A stretch of DNA of 13,746 bases, taken from Desulforhopalus sp. (lineage in GTDB: Bacteria > Desulfobacterota > Desulfobulbia > Desulfobulbales > Desulfocapsaceae). The stretch is from positions 1-13,746 of the forward strand of contig JALNVI010000070.1 of the NCBI GenBank assembly GCA_023231425.1, written 5' to 3'. Under the pieces are notes generated by a model. That model saw nothing but the letters and a program-made list of their open reading frames with translations. It was not told the DNA's origin and did not search any database. The translations under genes were made by a program, and so were the position numbers. Of the stretch, positions 1 to 7,225 are shown in pieces; position 1 is the stretch's first letter, and each line of letters begins with the position of its first letter.

Positions 1-934
1 CCTCCTTGTAGACCTCATTGCGTGTGGCTTTTGTTAATACCTCAAGGGACTCAACCACATTAACCCCCGCGCTGATAAGCAAACTGAGGTACTCGGTAAT
101 AAATGCCAGGGCTGATGAGGAAACCAAAACTTTAGAAACAGGCAGGGTGAGTGCCAGTTCCTGCAATTTGTACCTTATTGTCGTATTATGTCGCACCAGG
201 AGGACACTCCCCAAAACCAGGATGAGCAAACCCGCCACGAACGAGAAGAAATGGGTGCCGACAACATCTGAAACCTTGAGGACCCATCGGGTCAGGGGCG
301 GCAACTGAACCTGCATTCGCTTGAATAATTCTGAAATACTCGGGATCACATAGCCAATCCAGAACAGGCCTGCTCCGAAAATACTCAAAAAAACAAAGAG
401 TGGATAGATCATGGCTCGTTTAGTGTCATCCACGATCTTATTTACCCGTTGCAAGTGCTCAGAAGCATCCATCAATGTTCGATCCAATGTACCGGAAACT
501 TCACCAATACGCGCCAGGTGACGCACTGTGTCGGGAATCAAGTCGGATCGACGATCCAGGCTGTCGCTTAAGGCAGCCCCCGACTGTAAGCTCTCAAGAA
601 TATCCAGGGCGAAATAACGAATTTGCGGGCTCGATTCATTGGAGCTCATCTCCTCCATCGCTGTAAGAATGGGGATACCACTTCGTTGCATGACGGACAG
701 ATTACGAAAAAAATCTGCCAGCTCGTCGCGCTTTATCGGTCGATGGATTAAGTGAACATACCAGTTATAAGGAACATTCACCCAGGCAGGCAATAAAACC
801 AGCTTGACAATAACGGACTGCCAGCGTTTCTCCATGTAGACTCTGGCAGAAGACTCATTCAAAAACGCCAGCCTGGTAATACCGGTCTTTAGCTGCCCGG
901 TGGGTAACAGTCGTTGAAAATAAAAGCACCTCAT
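1..934 (-). CDS. Type IV pilus/type II secretion inner-membrane platform protein (GspF/PilC/MshG family), partial
   Basis: Polytopic inner-membrane platform protein on which the assembly ATPase acts to add pilin subunits. The reading frame opens with ATG at 934-932, whose last two bases lie in the TGA of the upstream ATPase gene (ATGA overlap). It stays open for 311 codons to the window edge, so roughly the last 90 residues of a usual ~400-residue GspF protein are missing. Visible are a short N-terminal region, then the first GspF domain from about residue 70 (FFRNLSVMQRSGIPIL, then the RIGEVSGTLD block near 142-151). A hydrophobic hairpin follows near 174-200 and a second membrane segment near 229-248. 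The second GspF repeat begins near 275 (FITEYLSLLISAGVNVVESL). Family assignment is firm. MshG is favoured over PilC or GspF only by gene context. Confidence 0.93.
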   Translation of the reverse strand, partial: MRCFYFQRLLPTGQLKTGITRLAFLNESSARVYMEKRWQSVIVKLVLLPAWVNVPYNWYVHLIHRPIKRDELADFFRNLSVMQRSGIPILTAMEEMSSNESSPQIRYFALDILESLQSGAALSDSLDRRSDLIPDTVRHLARIGEVSGTLDRTLMDASEHLQRVNKIVDDTKRAMIYPLFVFLSIFGAGLFWIGYVIPSISELFKRMQVQLPPLTRWVLKVSDVVGTHFFSFVAGLLILVLGSVLLVRHNTTIRYKLQELALTLPVSKVLVSSSALAFITEYLSLLISAGVNVVESLEVLTKATRNEVYKE

Positions 935-2625
935 CGGATCAGACCTTCCATGGTTCGGCCTAACTGGCGTTTGAGTTCGTCTAAGCTTGTATCCCCTTGA
1001 ATCACAAGTTGAAGCCCCATCTTTTCAATCGGCACAAAATCCGATGCCGCAATCACCTTTTCAATTTCCGCACAGCTGCATTTGGCCGCAATCATCTCTG
1101 AGAGCTCTGCATTGATCGACAACACCTCATATACAGGTGTCCGGCCAAAATAACCGGTCCCTAAACAGTGCTTGCATCCTCGGCCGCGATATAAGACCTC
1201 AGCGGAGACACCCTGTAGATATCGTCGCTCCTTTTCATCGGGAACATAAGATTCACGGCAGAAACTGCAGATCTTTCTCACTAAACGTTGATTTATAACG
1301 CCGATCAGACTGTCGGCAAGCATCTGGGATGGGATATTGAGCGCCTGGAAGCGGGAAAGAACACCCAGCATGGTATTAACATGCAGAGTAGACAGAACGA
1401 GATGCCCGGTTTCTGCGGCTGTAATAGCAGCCTGGGCAGTTTCGGTATCACGGATTTCGCCCAAAAGTATCACATCGGGATCATGACGAAGGAAATGAGT
1501 AATGGCGGTATCAAAAAAGTAGCCAGCCTTCCTGTTGACCTGGGTCTGACAGGCGAGGGGCAGCTTGTATTCAATCGGGTCTTCTACCGTCAGAATATTT
1601 TTGCTATCCATACTTGAAACCCGTAATCCAGAGTGCAGAGTGGTGCTTTTTCCTGCTCCCGTAGGGCCGGTCATTAATAAAATGCCATAAGGATTTGCAA
1701 ACAATTTATCAATAAGGACAAGATCTTTTTTAAAAAAGCCCAACTGTTTCAATCCACTGACCTGCATACCGCCGGGAAGCAAACGCAACACAATATTTTC
1801 GCCAAATTCGGTAATTAGCGTTGATACACGAATATCAAACGGCATATCAATGATGGCAATGGAAAAACTGCCATCCTGCGGCCGGATATTATCTGAAATG
1901 TCCATGCCAGCCTGCATCTTGATGGACGCAACAAGTCGCTGCAGCTTTCGGGAAAAAGCAAAGACAGGTCGGAGAACACCATCAATCCGAAAGAAAATAT
2001 GGAAACTCTTGAGCTCGGGCTGGATATGAATATCAGTGGCACGTTGCTGCACTGCGAGGTGAAACAGATGGTTCAACAACGCATCAGGAGTTAACACCTG
2101 GTCAACATCTTTTTCCAGACGCCTGCTTTCCTTGAGACATAATTCTTGAACGGGATGACTGGCAAAATAGTAATAATACCTGATCGCCCGTAATACCTTG
2201 CTGAATTCTCCCTGTAAAATCAGGCAGCGCAAGCCCGTTCTCTGGTTGATTGCCTGCTCGACCTCGTCGTAATCAACATTCCCTGCAACAACTATCAGTT
2301 CGTTCCCTTCACGCCGCAATGGCAAAAAGGCCCGCGACAGGCAGAATTCCTGATTGAACAGGTCCAGTATTTCAGCCTCCGGGGCAGGCTCTTCGTCAAC
2401 ATTACTAAAGGCAAGAGATCGCTGTTCGCCCAGTAGACGGGCAATATCGTATTCGGAAACAATCCCCATGCGCAAAAACAGTTCACCAAATTTTTCTCCA
2501 GTAATAAGCTGCTTTTGTGCAATAATATCAATCTGATATTCGCTTACCAGGTCTGCGGCAATCAACGCATCACCGATACGAATCTTTTTATGGTCCATTT
2601 CCTGTTTCATATTAGCGTCAATCAT
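931..2625 (-). CDS. Pilus assembly ATPase with N-terminal c-di-GMP-binding MshEN domain (MshE/PilB/GspE family)
   Basis: Hexameric cytoplasmic ATPase that powers pilus extension. The 564 residues hold two tandem 24-residue MshEN motifs (residues 16-39 and 45-68, five-residue spacer), then the T2SSE ATPase domain. In it are an ATDIH box near 197-200, Walker A GPTGAGKS at 320-327, an acidic VEDPIE box at 347-352, Walker B DVILLGEIRD at 384-393, and histidine box residues 408 and 415. A tetracysteine zinc site has CxxC at 453-456 and 484-487. The MshEN fold binds cyclic di-GMP in Vibrio cholerae MshE, so second-messenger control is a strong inference. The zinc site argues for an extension ATPase, not a PilT-type retraction ATPase. 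Start is uncertain: AAGGA lies directly against the ATG at 2625, and Met6 or Met10 are alternatives. Met1 is three bases past the preceding stop. Confidence 0.95.
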   Translation of the reverse strand: MIDANMKQEMDHKKIRIGDALIAADLVSEYQIDIIAQKQLITGEKFGELFLRMGIVSEYDIARLLGEQRSLAFSNVDEEPAPEAEILDLFNQEFCLSRAFLPLRREGNELIVVAGNVDYDEVEQAINQRTGLRCLILQGEFSKVLRAIRYYYYFASHPVQELCLKESRRLEKDVDQVLTPDALLNHLFHLAVQQRATDIHIQPELKSFHIFFRIDGVLRPVFAFSRKLQRLVASIKMQAGMDISDNIRPQDGSFSIAIIDMPFDIRVSTLITEFGENIVLRLLPGGMQVSGLKQLGFFKKDLVLIDKLFANPYGILLMTGPTGAGKSTTLHSGLRVSSMDSKNILTVEDPIEYKLPLACQTQVNRKAGYFFDTAITHFLRHDPDVILLGEIRDTETAQAAITAAETGHLVLSTLHVNTMLGVLSRFQALNIPSQMLADSLIGVINQRLVRKICSFCRESYVPDEKERRYLQGVSAEVLYRGRGCKHCLGTGYFGRTPVYEVLSINAELSEMIAAKCSCAEIEKVIAASDFVPIEKMGLQLVIQGDTSLDELKRQLGRTMEGLIR

Positions 2626-2628
2626 TCC

Positions 2629-4197
2629 TTACATGAGGTTCTTTTCAACGGCTGAAAAACGTTTATGAAGTTCCTGACTTAACTGGTACAAAGTCAACAT
2701 ATCCGGGTCGGCTGAAGGATACAGACCACTTTGTCGTTGAAATACGGCAACGGCCGATATTGTTCTTAATCCGGCAATGCCATCAATCTGGGACGAATAT
2801 AACCCCAACGTGGACAAGCCCTGTTGTAATTTCTTGATTCCAGGGGAAGAAGCACCGAAATAAAAGGGACCAAGTTCAAAATCAGGTTGCCATAAACTGA
2901 GCCAGTGAGGTTTTCCGGCCAGTCTTATGGAATACAGGGCGTCCTTGTTGTCAGACAGCTTTTTTTGACTGATTAACAGCCGCCAGCCGGTTGGACGAAT
3001 GCTCTGGTCAAACTGTTGCCAGTCATCACGACCCAGGGCGCTGACAAAATCTGGATAGAATTTTTCAAGGTTATACGTCTTGAGAAAAATTCTGGCCTGT
3101 CGGTGCAATGATAATTCCGGGCTTTCTTCCTCTCCTTGAGTTGACACGATCGGTTCAGGGGTCTTCCTGGCAGTTGCCTTGTCAGTAAACGGTTTTAAAG
3201 ACAAGCCCGCTGCAGCCTGATGTGCAAAATACTTCAAATCGACAACCACAGAACGATTCTCCCGGCCCCCCGCCCACCAGATTCCCACCGTCAGTATAAC
3301 GACAATGGCCCCGGCAATACTGGCAAAGACCGGTCGCCATGACCAGGTGCGAACAGGAGCCATGCCACCGGCAAGATCATCAGCAGCCAACTGTATAATT
3401 CTGCTGGTAATTACCGTGGTATGGGCCGCAGTCAGGGCATAGAGGCTGCGATCCATCAAGAGATTGATCTGGCGTGGATATCCGCCGCTTTTTTTCCTAA
3501 GCAGCTTCAAGGCCCCTGAATTTAATGTAATCCGTCCCTCGTTTCCCGCGCATTCAAGACGATAAGAAACATAGTTCATAACCTCGGCGGTAGAGAAAAT
3601 CGCCAGTCCAATACGCAGGGCAATCCGGCTGTTCAGTTGACGAAGCTCGGGATAGGCGAGCGTTGCCATGATTTCAGGCTGGGCAATCAACAGGATTTGC
3701 ACCAATTTGGCCTTATTGGTTTCCAAATTGGATATCTGGCGGATAAGCTCAAGACTCTCTATATCCAGGTTCTGAGCATCATCGATGATGATTACACAAT
3801 TTTTTCCTTGCTCAAACTGCTGCAGTAAATATTCATTCAGAGCCCCCAACTGCTCGCCAATCCCCCCGGTGGCACTGATCCCAAAATCCTGATTGATGGC
3901 CTCAAGTAAAGAAATCCCATGTAAAAAACTGTTAAAGACAAGGGCAACCCGGGTCATCTCCTGTTCAAGCGTAGCAATCAGTCGCCGGCTCAGAGTTGTC
4001 TTGCCAGCACCGACATCGGCTGTAACCAGCAAAAAACCCTTTCTTTCCCTGATACAGTGGCGCAGTTCAGTAAGACAAACCTTAAGGCTTTGAGAAATAA
4101 AATAATTTGAGGCGTCGGGCGTTACCGGGAACGGATTGGCATGCAGACCCATTCGCTTCAAATGAGCGGCCAGCGGATGACCTGACTTATCTTCCAC
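2629..4197 (-). CDS. GspA/ExeA/MshM-like AAA ATPase with transmembrane span and peptidoglycan-binding domain
   Basis: Bitopic inner-membrane ATPase of the ExeA/GspA type. In Aeromonas the ExeA-ExeB pair binds peptidoglycan and helps the secretin assemble. Domains in order: cytoplasmic AAA ATPase (~15-275) with Walker A DVGAGKTT at 61-68 and Walker B VIIIDDAQ at 135-142; one membrane span at ~289-310; a periplasmic linker; and a C-terminal PG_binding_1 domain at ~451-505 (IKKLQQGLSTLGLY, then DGIAGLRTISAV). At 522 residues it matches the full ExeA layout and is much longer than Vibrio MshM, which as I recall is about 280 residues. The start is GTG at 4197, chosen because GAGGG lies seven bases upstream; it overlaps the end of the TPR gene by 11 bases. 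It sits directly next to its likely GspB-like partner. Confidence 0.9.
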   Translation of the reverse strand: MEDKSGHPLAAHLKRMGLHANPFPVTPDASNYFISQSLKVCLTELRHCIRERKGFLLVTADVGAGKTTLSRRLIATLEQEMTRVALVFNSFLHGISLLEAINQDFGISATGGIGEQLGALNEYLLQQFEQGKNCVIIIDDAQNLDIESLELIRQISNLETNKAKLVQILLIAQPEIMATLAYPELRQLNSRIALRIGLAIFSTAEVMNYVSYRLECAGNEGRITLNSGALKLLRKKSGGYPRQINLLMDRSLYALTAAHTTVITSRIIQLAADDLAGGMAPVRTWSWRPVFASIAGAIVVILTVGIWWAGGRENRSVVVDLKYFAHQAAAGLSLKPFTDKATARKTPEPIVSTQGEEESPELSLHRQARIFLKTYNLEKFYPDFVSALGRDDWQQFDQSIRPTGWRLLISQKKLSDNKDALYSIRLAGKPHWLSLWQPDFELGPFYFGASSPGIKKLQQGLSTLGLYSSQIDGIAGLRTISAVAVFQRQSGLYPSADPDMLTLYQLSQELHKRFSAVEKNLM

Positions 4198-5194
4198 TTG
4201 CAGCCCTCACTTTGTGTAAAAAGCCAAGAACTTGCTCTGAATCGGGATAAAGTAAAGCCATCCGTGTCAAACGTTCCTTGGCCTGCCTGTGATTTCCGAC
4301 TCGTAATTCAAGTACGGCCATATTCAGATTAGCTGCCATATCGTCAGGCTGCTCTGCCAGCAACTGTCGATATGCCTTCTGCGCCATGTCATTTTTCTGC
4401 TGTTGCAATAACCAGTATGCCCGCATTTGGAGAACGATAATACTGCCGGATCCAGCCTTTTGTTCAAGGTCCTGCAGTAACGACTCCGTTCGTGCTGTAT
4501 CCCGGTTTCTCATGCTGACCTTTACTTGCGTCACCAGCTCTCCGGTTTCCCTCAGAAAATTCTGAGGGGACTGGAGCCGGGTTGAAGATACAGAGAGTTC
4601 AGTATTGGGGCTGGCAATACCGGCAGGTTCTGATTTTACCGGCGGCAATATTTTTTTGACCGCTGTACTGAGCACTGTAATTTTCTCTGCTGCGGCTGTC
4701 GGTTTTACTTCTCTCTGAGTTGAAGCTACAGCTGAAGTTTGAACAGAAGCATCGATAACCTTTTTGGGGAGCATCGGTGGCGACAGTCTTGCAGGGTTTG
4801 CTGTTTCCAACGTGGAAATATCCGCAACTGAGGACGTTCTTGAACTCGTCTGCCGGGGAAGGGACTTCCCCGGGTTGAGGCTGTTCTTTATTGGTACAAC
4901 AGCTGTTTTTGTTTCTGATACCGGCACCACATCGTTTTTTGTCGATCCGCCTGCGGCTGACTGCTCTGTCGAAGATCGCCCGACTGCTGGGAAATTATTC
5001 GGGCCTTTAGCATGCCACAAATAAGAACCGATGAGGAGCAAACCACCAATAATCATCAACGTCCGGAAATGAGACAGGCTTTTCCTTTGCCGGGGGGCAG
5101 GAGGAGAGATAACATCCCTTTCCTCCCTGATGAGATCTGTCTCATCAGCTGTTGGATGGTCCTGCTCTTTCAGGGCATTATAAATCAGGCTCAT
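4187..5194 (-). CDS. GspB/MshN-like bitopic protein with TPR repeats
   Basis: Probable partner of the adjacent GspA-like ATPase in connecting or assembling the secretin. The N-terminus MSLIYNALKEQD resembles the short cytoplasmic start shared by GspB/ExeB proteins (M-S-x-I-x-x-A-L-K). One membrane span lies at about 45-60. It is followed by a long, low-complexity Ser/Thr/Pro/Ala-rich periplasmic linker (~65-210). The C-terminal third (~215-330) is helical and contains tetratricopeptide-like repeats, for example residues 273-300 (AYRQLLAEQPDDMAANLNMA) and 301-325 ending in YPDSEQVLGFL. Position next to the secretin and ATPase matches mshN in Vibrio MSHA loci. The ATG at 5194 overlaps the secretin 3' end by 17 bases. 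Family placement is inferred from layout and short motifs, so it is less sure than for its neighbours. Confidence 0.78.
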   Translation of the reverse strand: MSLIYNALKEQDHPTADETDLIREERDVISPPAPRQRKSLSHFRTLMIIGGLLLIGSYLWHAKGPNNFPAVGRSSTEQSAAGGSTKNDVVPVSETKTAVVPIKNSLNPGKSLPRQTSSRTSSVADISTLETANPARLSPPMLPKKVIDASVQTSAVASTQREVKPTAAAEKITVLSTAVKKILPPVKSEPAGIASPNTELSVSSTRLQSPQNFLRETGELVTQVKVSMRNRDTARTESLLQDLEQKAGSGSIIVLQMRAYWLLQQQKNDMAQKAYRQLLAEQPDDMAANLNMAVLELRVGNHRQAKERLTRMALLYPDSEQVLGFLHKVRAASGR

Positions 5195-6932
5195 TTACCC
5201 GACTAACGCGTAGGACAATAATGAGTTCACGGGCCGTTTTCTTATGAGAGCGACTGCCAAACAGGGAACCCAAAAGCGGAACATCGGTCAGGCCTGGGAT
5301 ACCATCCCCCGTATCGCTGCCAATTTCATCTATAAGACCTCCTAATATAACTGTATCACCACTGCTCATGCTTAAAGCGGTTGTCATTCCTTTAAAATCA
5401 ATAACCGGCAGGGTTACCTTGTTGCCGCCACCGGCATCAATCAAGGTCAGGCTGTCACTGTCAACTGCTGACTGCATGGGATGAATAGTCAGGCTTATCT
5501 TGCCATCATCAGCAATAAAAGGTTCAACTCCAAGGACGATACCATCGAAAACCGAACTGGTCGTAACATCAGCGCTTGTAGTTGTTGCACCGCCACCCAC
5601 ATTGGTCACGCTTGACGATGATTTGGAGATATATTGAGAACTCTTTCCCACACTTATAAAAGCAGGATGGGCGTTTTTGGCTCGAATACTGGGATTAGAT
5701 AACACTCGAACAGTTCCAAACATTTGCAGCATATTTATCGCAGAAGTAAAACGACCCTCAGAATACATTGCGCCAAGTGAGCGACCACTGCTACTCCCTA
5801 AATCAGATGCTGGCAGAGTCACAGTCCGGGTTGGAACATCGACTATGGGTAACTGGGCCTCCACACCGGACAGAGAGCCGACCGTGTTGCCATAGGTGGC
5901 GACTACATTTTGACCTAACACAGACCAGTCTACACCATACTGATACTGCTCGTTTAATGAGACATCAAGAATTTGTGCTTCAATCAGAATCTGGCGCTCT
6001 AATACCTGTTTATAGCGGTGAATAAGTTTACTCACCATATCAATTTGAGAGGGATGAGCCCGGACATACAGCGTTCCGGTCATCCGATTAAGGGCATATA
6101 ACGGTTGTTCCTCACTTTGCTCTTTATTCTCTCCCTGTGTGTTGACCCCAGGCTGTCCTTTTTTCGCTGAACTGTCGGTCTTTTTACCGATTAATTCCAG
6201 CAGCATTTTGTCCAGTTCAGCATACGCATCACTGTACTTGCTTCCGGTATTGGCCATTGTTAAATTACCGCTCATGCCATTGTCGGAACTGATGCCACTG
6301 GAGTCGCCGGTACCGCTGCTGCTGTTGGCGCCGAAAACATCACCTCCGATGTTAAAATTCATGGTGGCAGTGGACTGGATAAAATCGAGATTATACAGTC
6401 GTTCCTCAAATGGCCGGATAATCATCACATTATTTTTAACCGCACCGCTCAAATTCAGCAACTTCATAACGCTGTTAAAGACCATGCTTGCGGGAACATC
6501 TTGCAGATGCATGCTGATCTTTCTCTTTAATTCTGACAATTCCGGATCTAACAACAGGCTCATTCCAGCCTGATCGGCAAGCGCCCGTAAAACATCCTGC
6601 ACATCACAGTCATCGACATCAATGCTGACTGTGACCGCATCCAGGGGATCAAAAACAGGCTCAATGGGTTTGGGCTCTTGAGCCACCGATTTAACGGCAG
6701 AAATTTTCGTCTGCAAATCCTGTTGCTGCTTGAATATTTTTTTTGCCTCCTCCTTCAGACGGTCCGTAATCAACTGATGAGACTGGTTGTCGATATGCTC
6801 CATATGGTCAAGATTATACGGAGAAACATCCTTGCCACAAGAAGACAGTAAGAATCCCCCTAATATCAGGCAGGTTATATACCAGTAAGAATGAGGAGTT
6901 TGTTTATTCATCTTGGTTTCCATTGTTTTCAA
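5178..6932 (-). CDS. Lipoprotein secretin, outer-membrane pilus pore (MshL/PilQ/GspD family)
   Basis: Forms the outer-membrane ring through which the pilus passes. A signal peptide ends in a lipobox, LSSC, with Cys32 as the probable lipidated residue, so it may reach the outer membrane with little or no help from a pilotin. Next come a polar helical stretch (~45-80), an STN/N0-like domain (~100-175, SIDVDDCDVQDVLRALADQA), a Ser/Gly-rich loop (~200-235), and an N1-type domain (~278-325, LNRMTGTLYVRAHPSQIDMV). The secretin core (~385-578) includes VLSNPSIRAKN at 410-420 and the family signature VPLLGSLFGS at 551-560. Length of 584 fits MshL. The first codon at 6932 is TTG, with AAGGA six bases before it. 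In-frame ATGs at 6923 and 6911 are alternatives; 6911 gives a compact 24-residue signal peptide. It starts a second gene block after a 293-bp gap. Confidence 0.93.
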   Translation of the reverse strand: MKTMETKMNKQTPHSYWYITCLILGGFLLSSCGKDVSPYNLDHMEHIDNQSHQLITDRLKEEAKKIFKQQQDLQTKISAVKSVAQEPKPIEPVFDPLDAVTVSIDVDDCDVQDVLRALADQAGMSLLLDPELSELKRKISMHLQDVPASMVFNSVMKLLNLSGAVKNNVMIIRPFEERLYNLDFIQSTATMNFNIGGDVFGANSSSGTGDSSGISSDNGMSGNLTMANTGSKYSDAYAELDKMLLELIGKKTDSSAKKGQPGVNTQGENKEQSEEQPLYALNRMTGTLYVRAHPSQIDMVSKLIHRYKQVLERQILIEAQILDVSLNEQYQYGVDWSVLGQNVVATYGNTVGSLSGVEAQLPIVDVPTRTVTLPASDLGSSSGRSLGAMYSEGRFTSAINMLQMFGTVRVLSNPSIRAKNAHPAFISVGKSSQYISKSSSSVTNVGGGATTTSADVTTSSVFDGIVLGVEPFIADDGKISLTIHPMQSAVDSDSLTLIDAGGGNKVTLPVIDFKGMTTALSMSSGDTVILGGLIDEIGSDTGDGIPGLTDVPLLGSLFGSRSHKKTARELIIVLRVSRVNEPDL

Positions 6933-6938
6933 AATCCA

Positions 6939-6943
6939 TCCTT
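6939..6943 (-). promoter_or_regulatory. Shine-Dalgarno AAGGA favouring a TTG start for the secretin
   Basis: AAGGA reads on the minus strand six bases before the TTG at 6932-6930. It is 15 bases before the in-frame ATG at 6923, which is too far for efficient initiation. This favours the rare TTG start, though the ATG at 6911 has its own weak GGA about nine bases upstream. Confidence 0.5.
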
Positions 6944-7000
6944 TTATCAGCTCACCGAGCCAACCATCGTCGTATAAAATAAATCTTCAGGGAACATCGA

Positions 7001-7030
7001 ATAATCGCCCCTCTTCCTGGTTACAGTCAA
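7001..7030 (-). promoter_or_regulatory. Candidate sigma70 promoter for the secretin operon, inside repeat copy A
   Basis: On the minus strand, TTGACT (7030-7025, five of six bases of the -35 consensus) is followed after 18 bases by GATTAT (7006-7001, four of six of the -10 consensus). Transcription would begin near 6994, giving an untranslated leader of about 60-80 bases before the secretin start. Both boxes lie in the left arm of the repeat. The equivalent positions in the other copy read TTAACT and GATTAT. Confidence 0.4.
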
Positions 7031-7112
7031 AAAATTATCCCCGGAGGTAAGCGCTATACTCCGATATTAATAACACCGGTGATGAACGGTAATCCGGTAT
7101 AAATAGCCCCAC

Positions 7113-7146
7113 GAAATTATTTTCAGAAAAACACAGAAATAATTTC
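7113..7146. repeat. Perfect 10-bp inverted repeat (hairpin) inside repeat copy A
   Basis: GAAATTATTT at 7113-7122 is the exact reverse complement of AAATAATTTC at 7137-7146, separated by 14 bases. It lies in the block absent from the other repeat copy, near the palindrome CACCGGTG at 7074-7081. The stem is AT-rich and no T-run follows on either strand, so it does not look like a factor-independent terminator. Confidence 0.6.
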
Positions 7147-7225
7147 TAAGGTACTAATATGCCTGCGGTAAATTTTCTTCTGTTTCTCGAATATGAACGA
7201 AATACAAATATCTTCAAGGTACCCT

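Larger units (their letters stand above)
6990..7224 (+). repeat. Intergenic repeat, copy A (235 bp), MITE-like, inverted relative to copy B
   Basis: Bases 6990-7044 match the minus strand of 12117-12063 without gaps at 49 of 55 positions. Bases 7158-7224 match 12051-11985 at 55 of 67. Between these blocks copy A carries 113 bases and copy B only 11. The two ends form an imperfect inverted repeat: GGGAACATCGAA at the left, and GGGTACCTTGAA when the right end is read inward (9 of 12 identical). The right end stops one base short of the stop codon of the third pilin gene. No open frame of note and no clear target-site duplication is visible. It fills most of the 293-bp gap between the pilin and secretin genes. 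Confidence 0.75.

Noticed and set aside
6139..6573. 144-residue open frame on the plus strand
   Set aside because: It lies wholly within the secretin gene on the opposite strand, has no ribosome-binding site or family motif, and is a shadow frame. Other plus-strand frames inside the pilus genes were rejected for the same reason.
7113..7146. Possible factor-independent terminator after the third pilin
   Set aside because: The stem is AT-rich and not followed by a T-run on either strand.
7181..7193. 13-base string TGTTTCTCGAATA in repeat copy A, also present on the minus strand at 13620-13608 next to the IS630-like tail
   Set aside because: One or more shared 13-mers is expected by chance in a window of this size, and the flanks do not match, so it does not link the repeat to the insertion sequence.
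6933..7225. A c-di-GMP (GEMM) riboswitch before the secretin, suggested by the MshEN ATPase
   Set aside because: I looked for the conserved GEMM core and paired elements by eye and found none on either strand.
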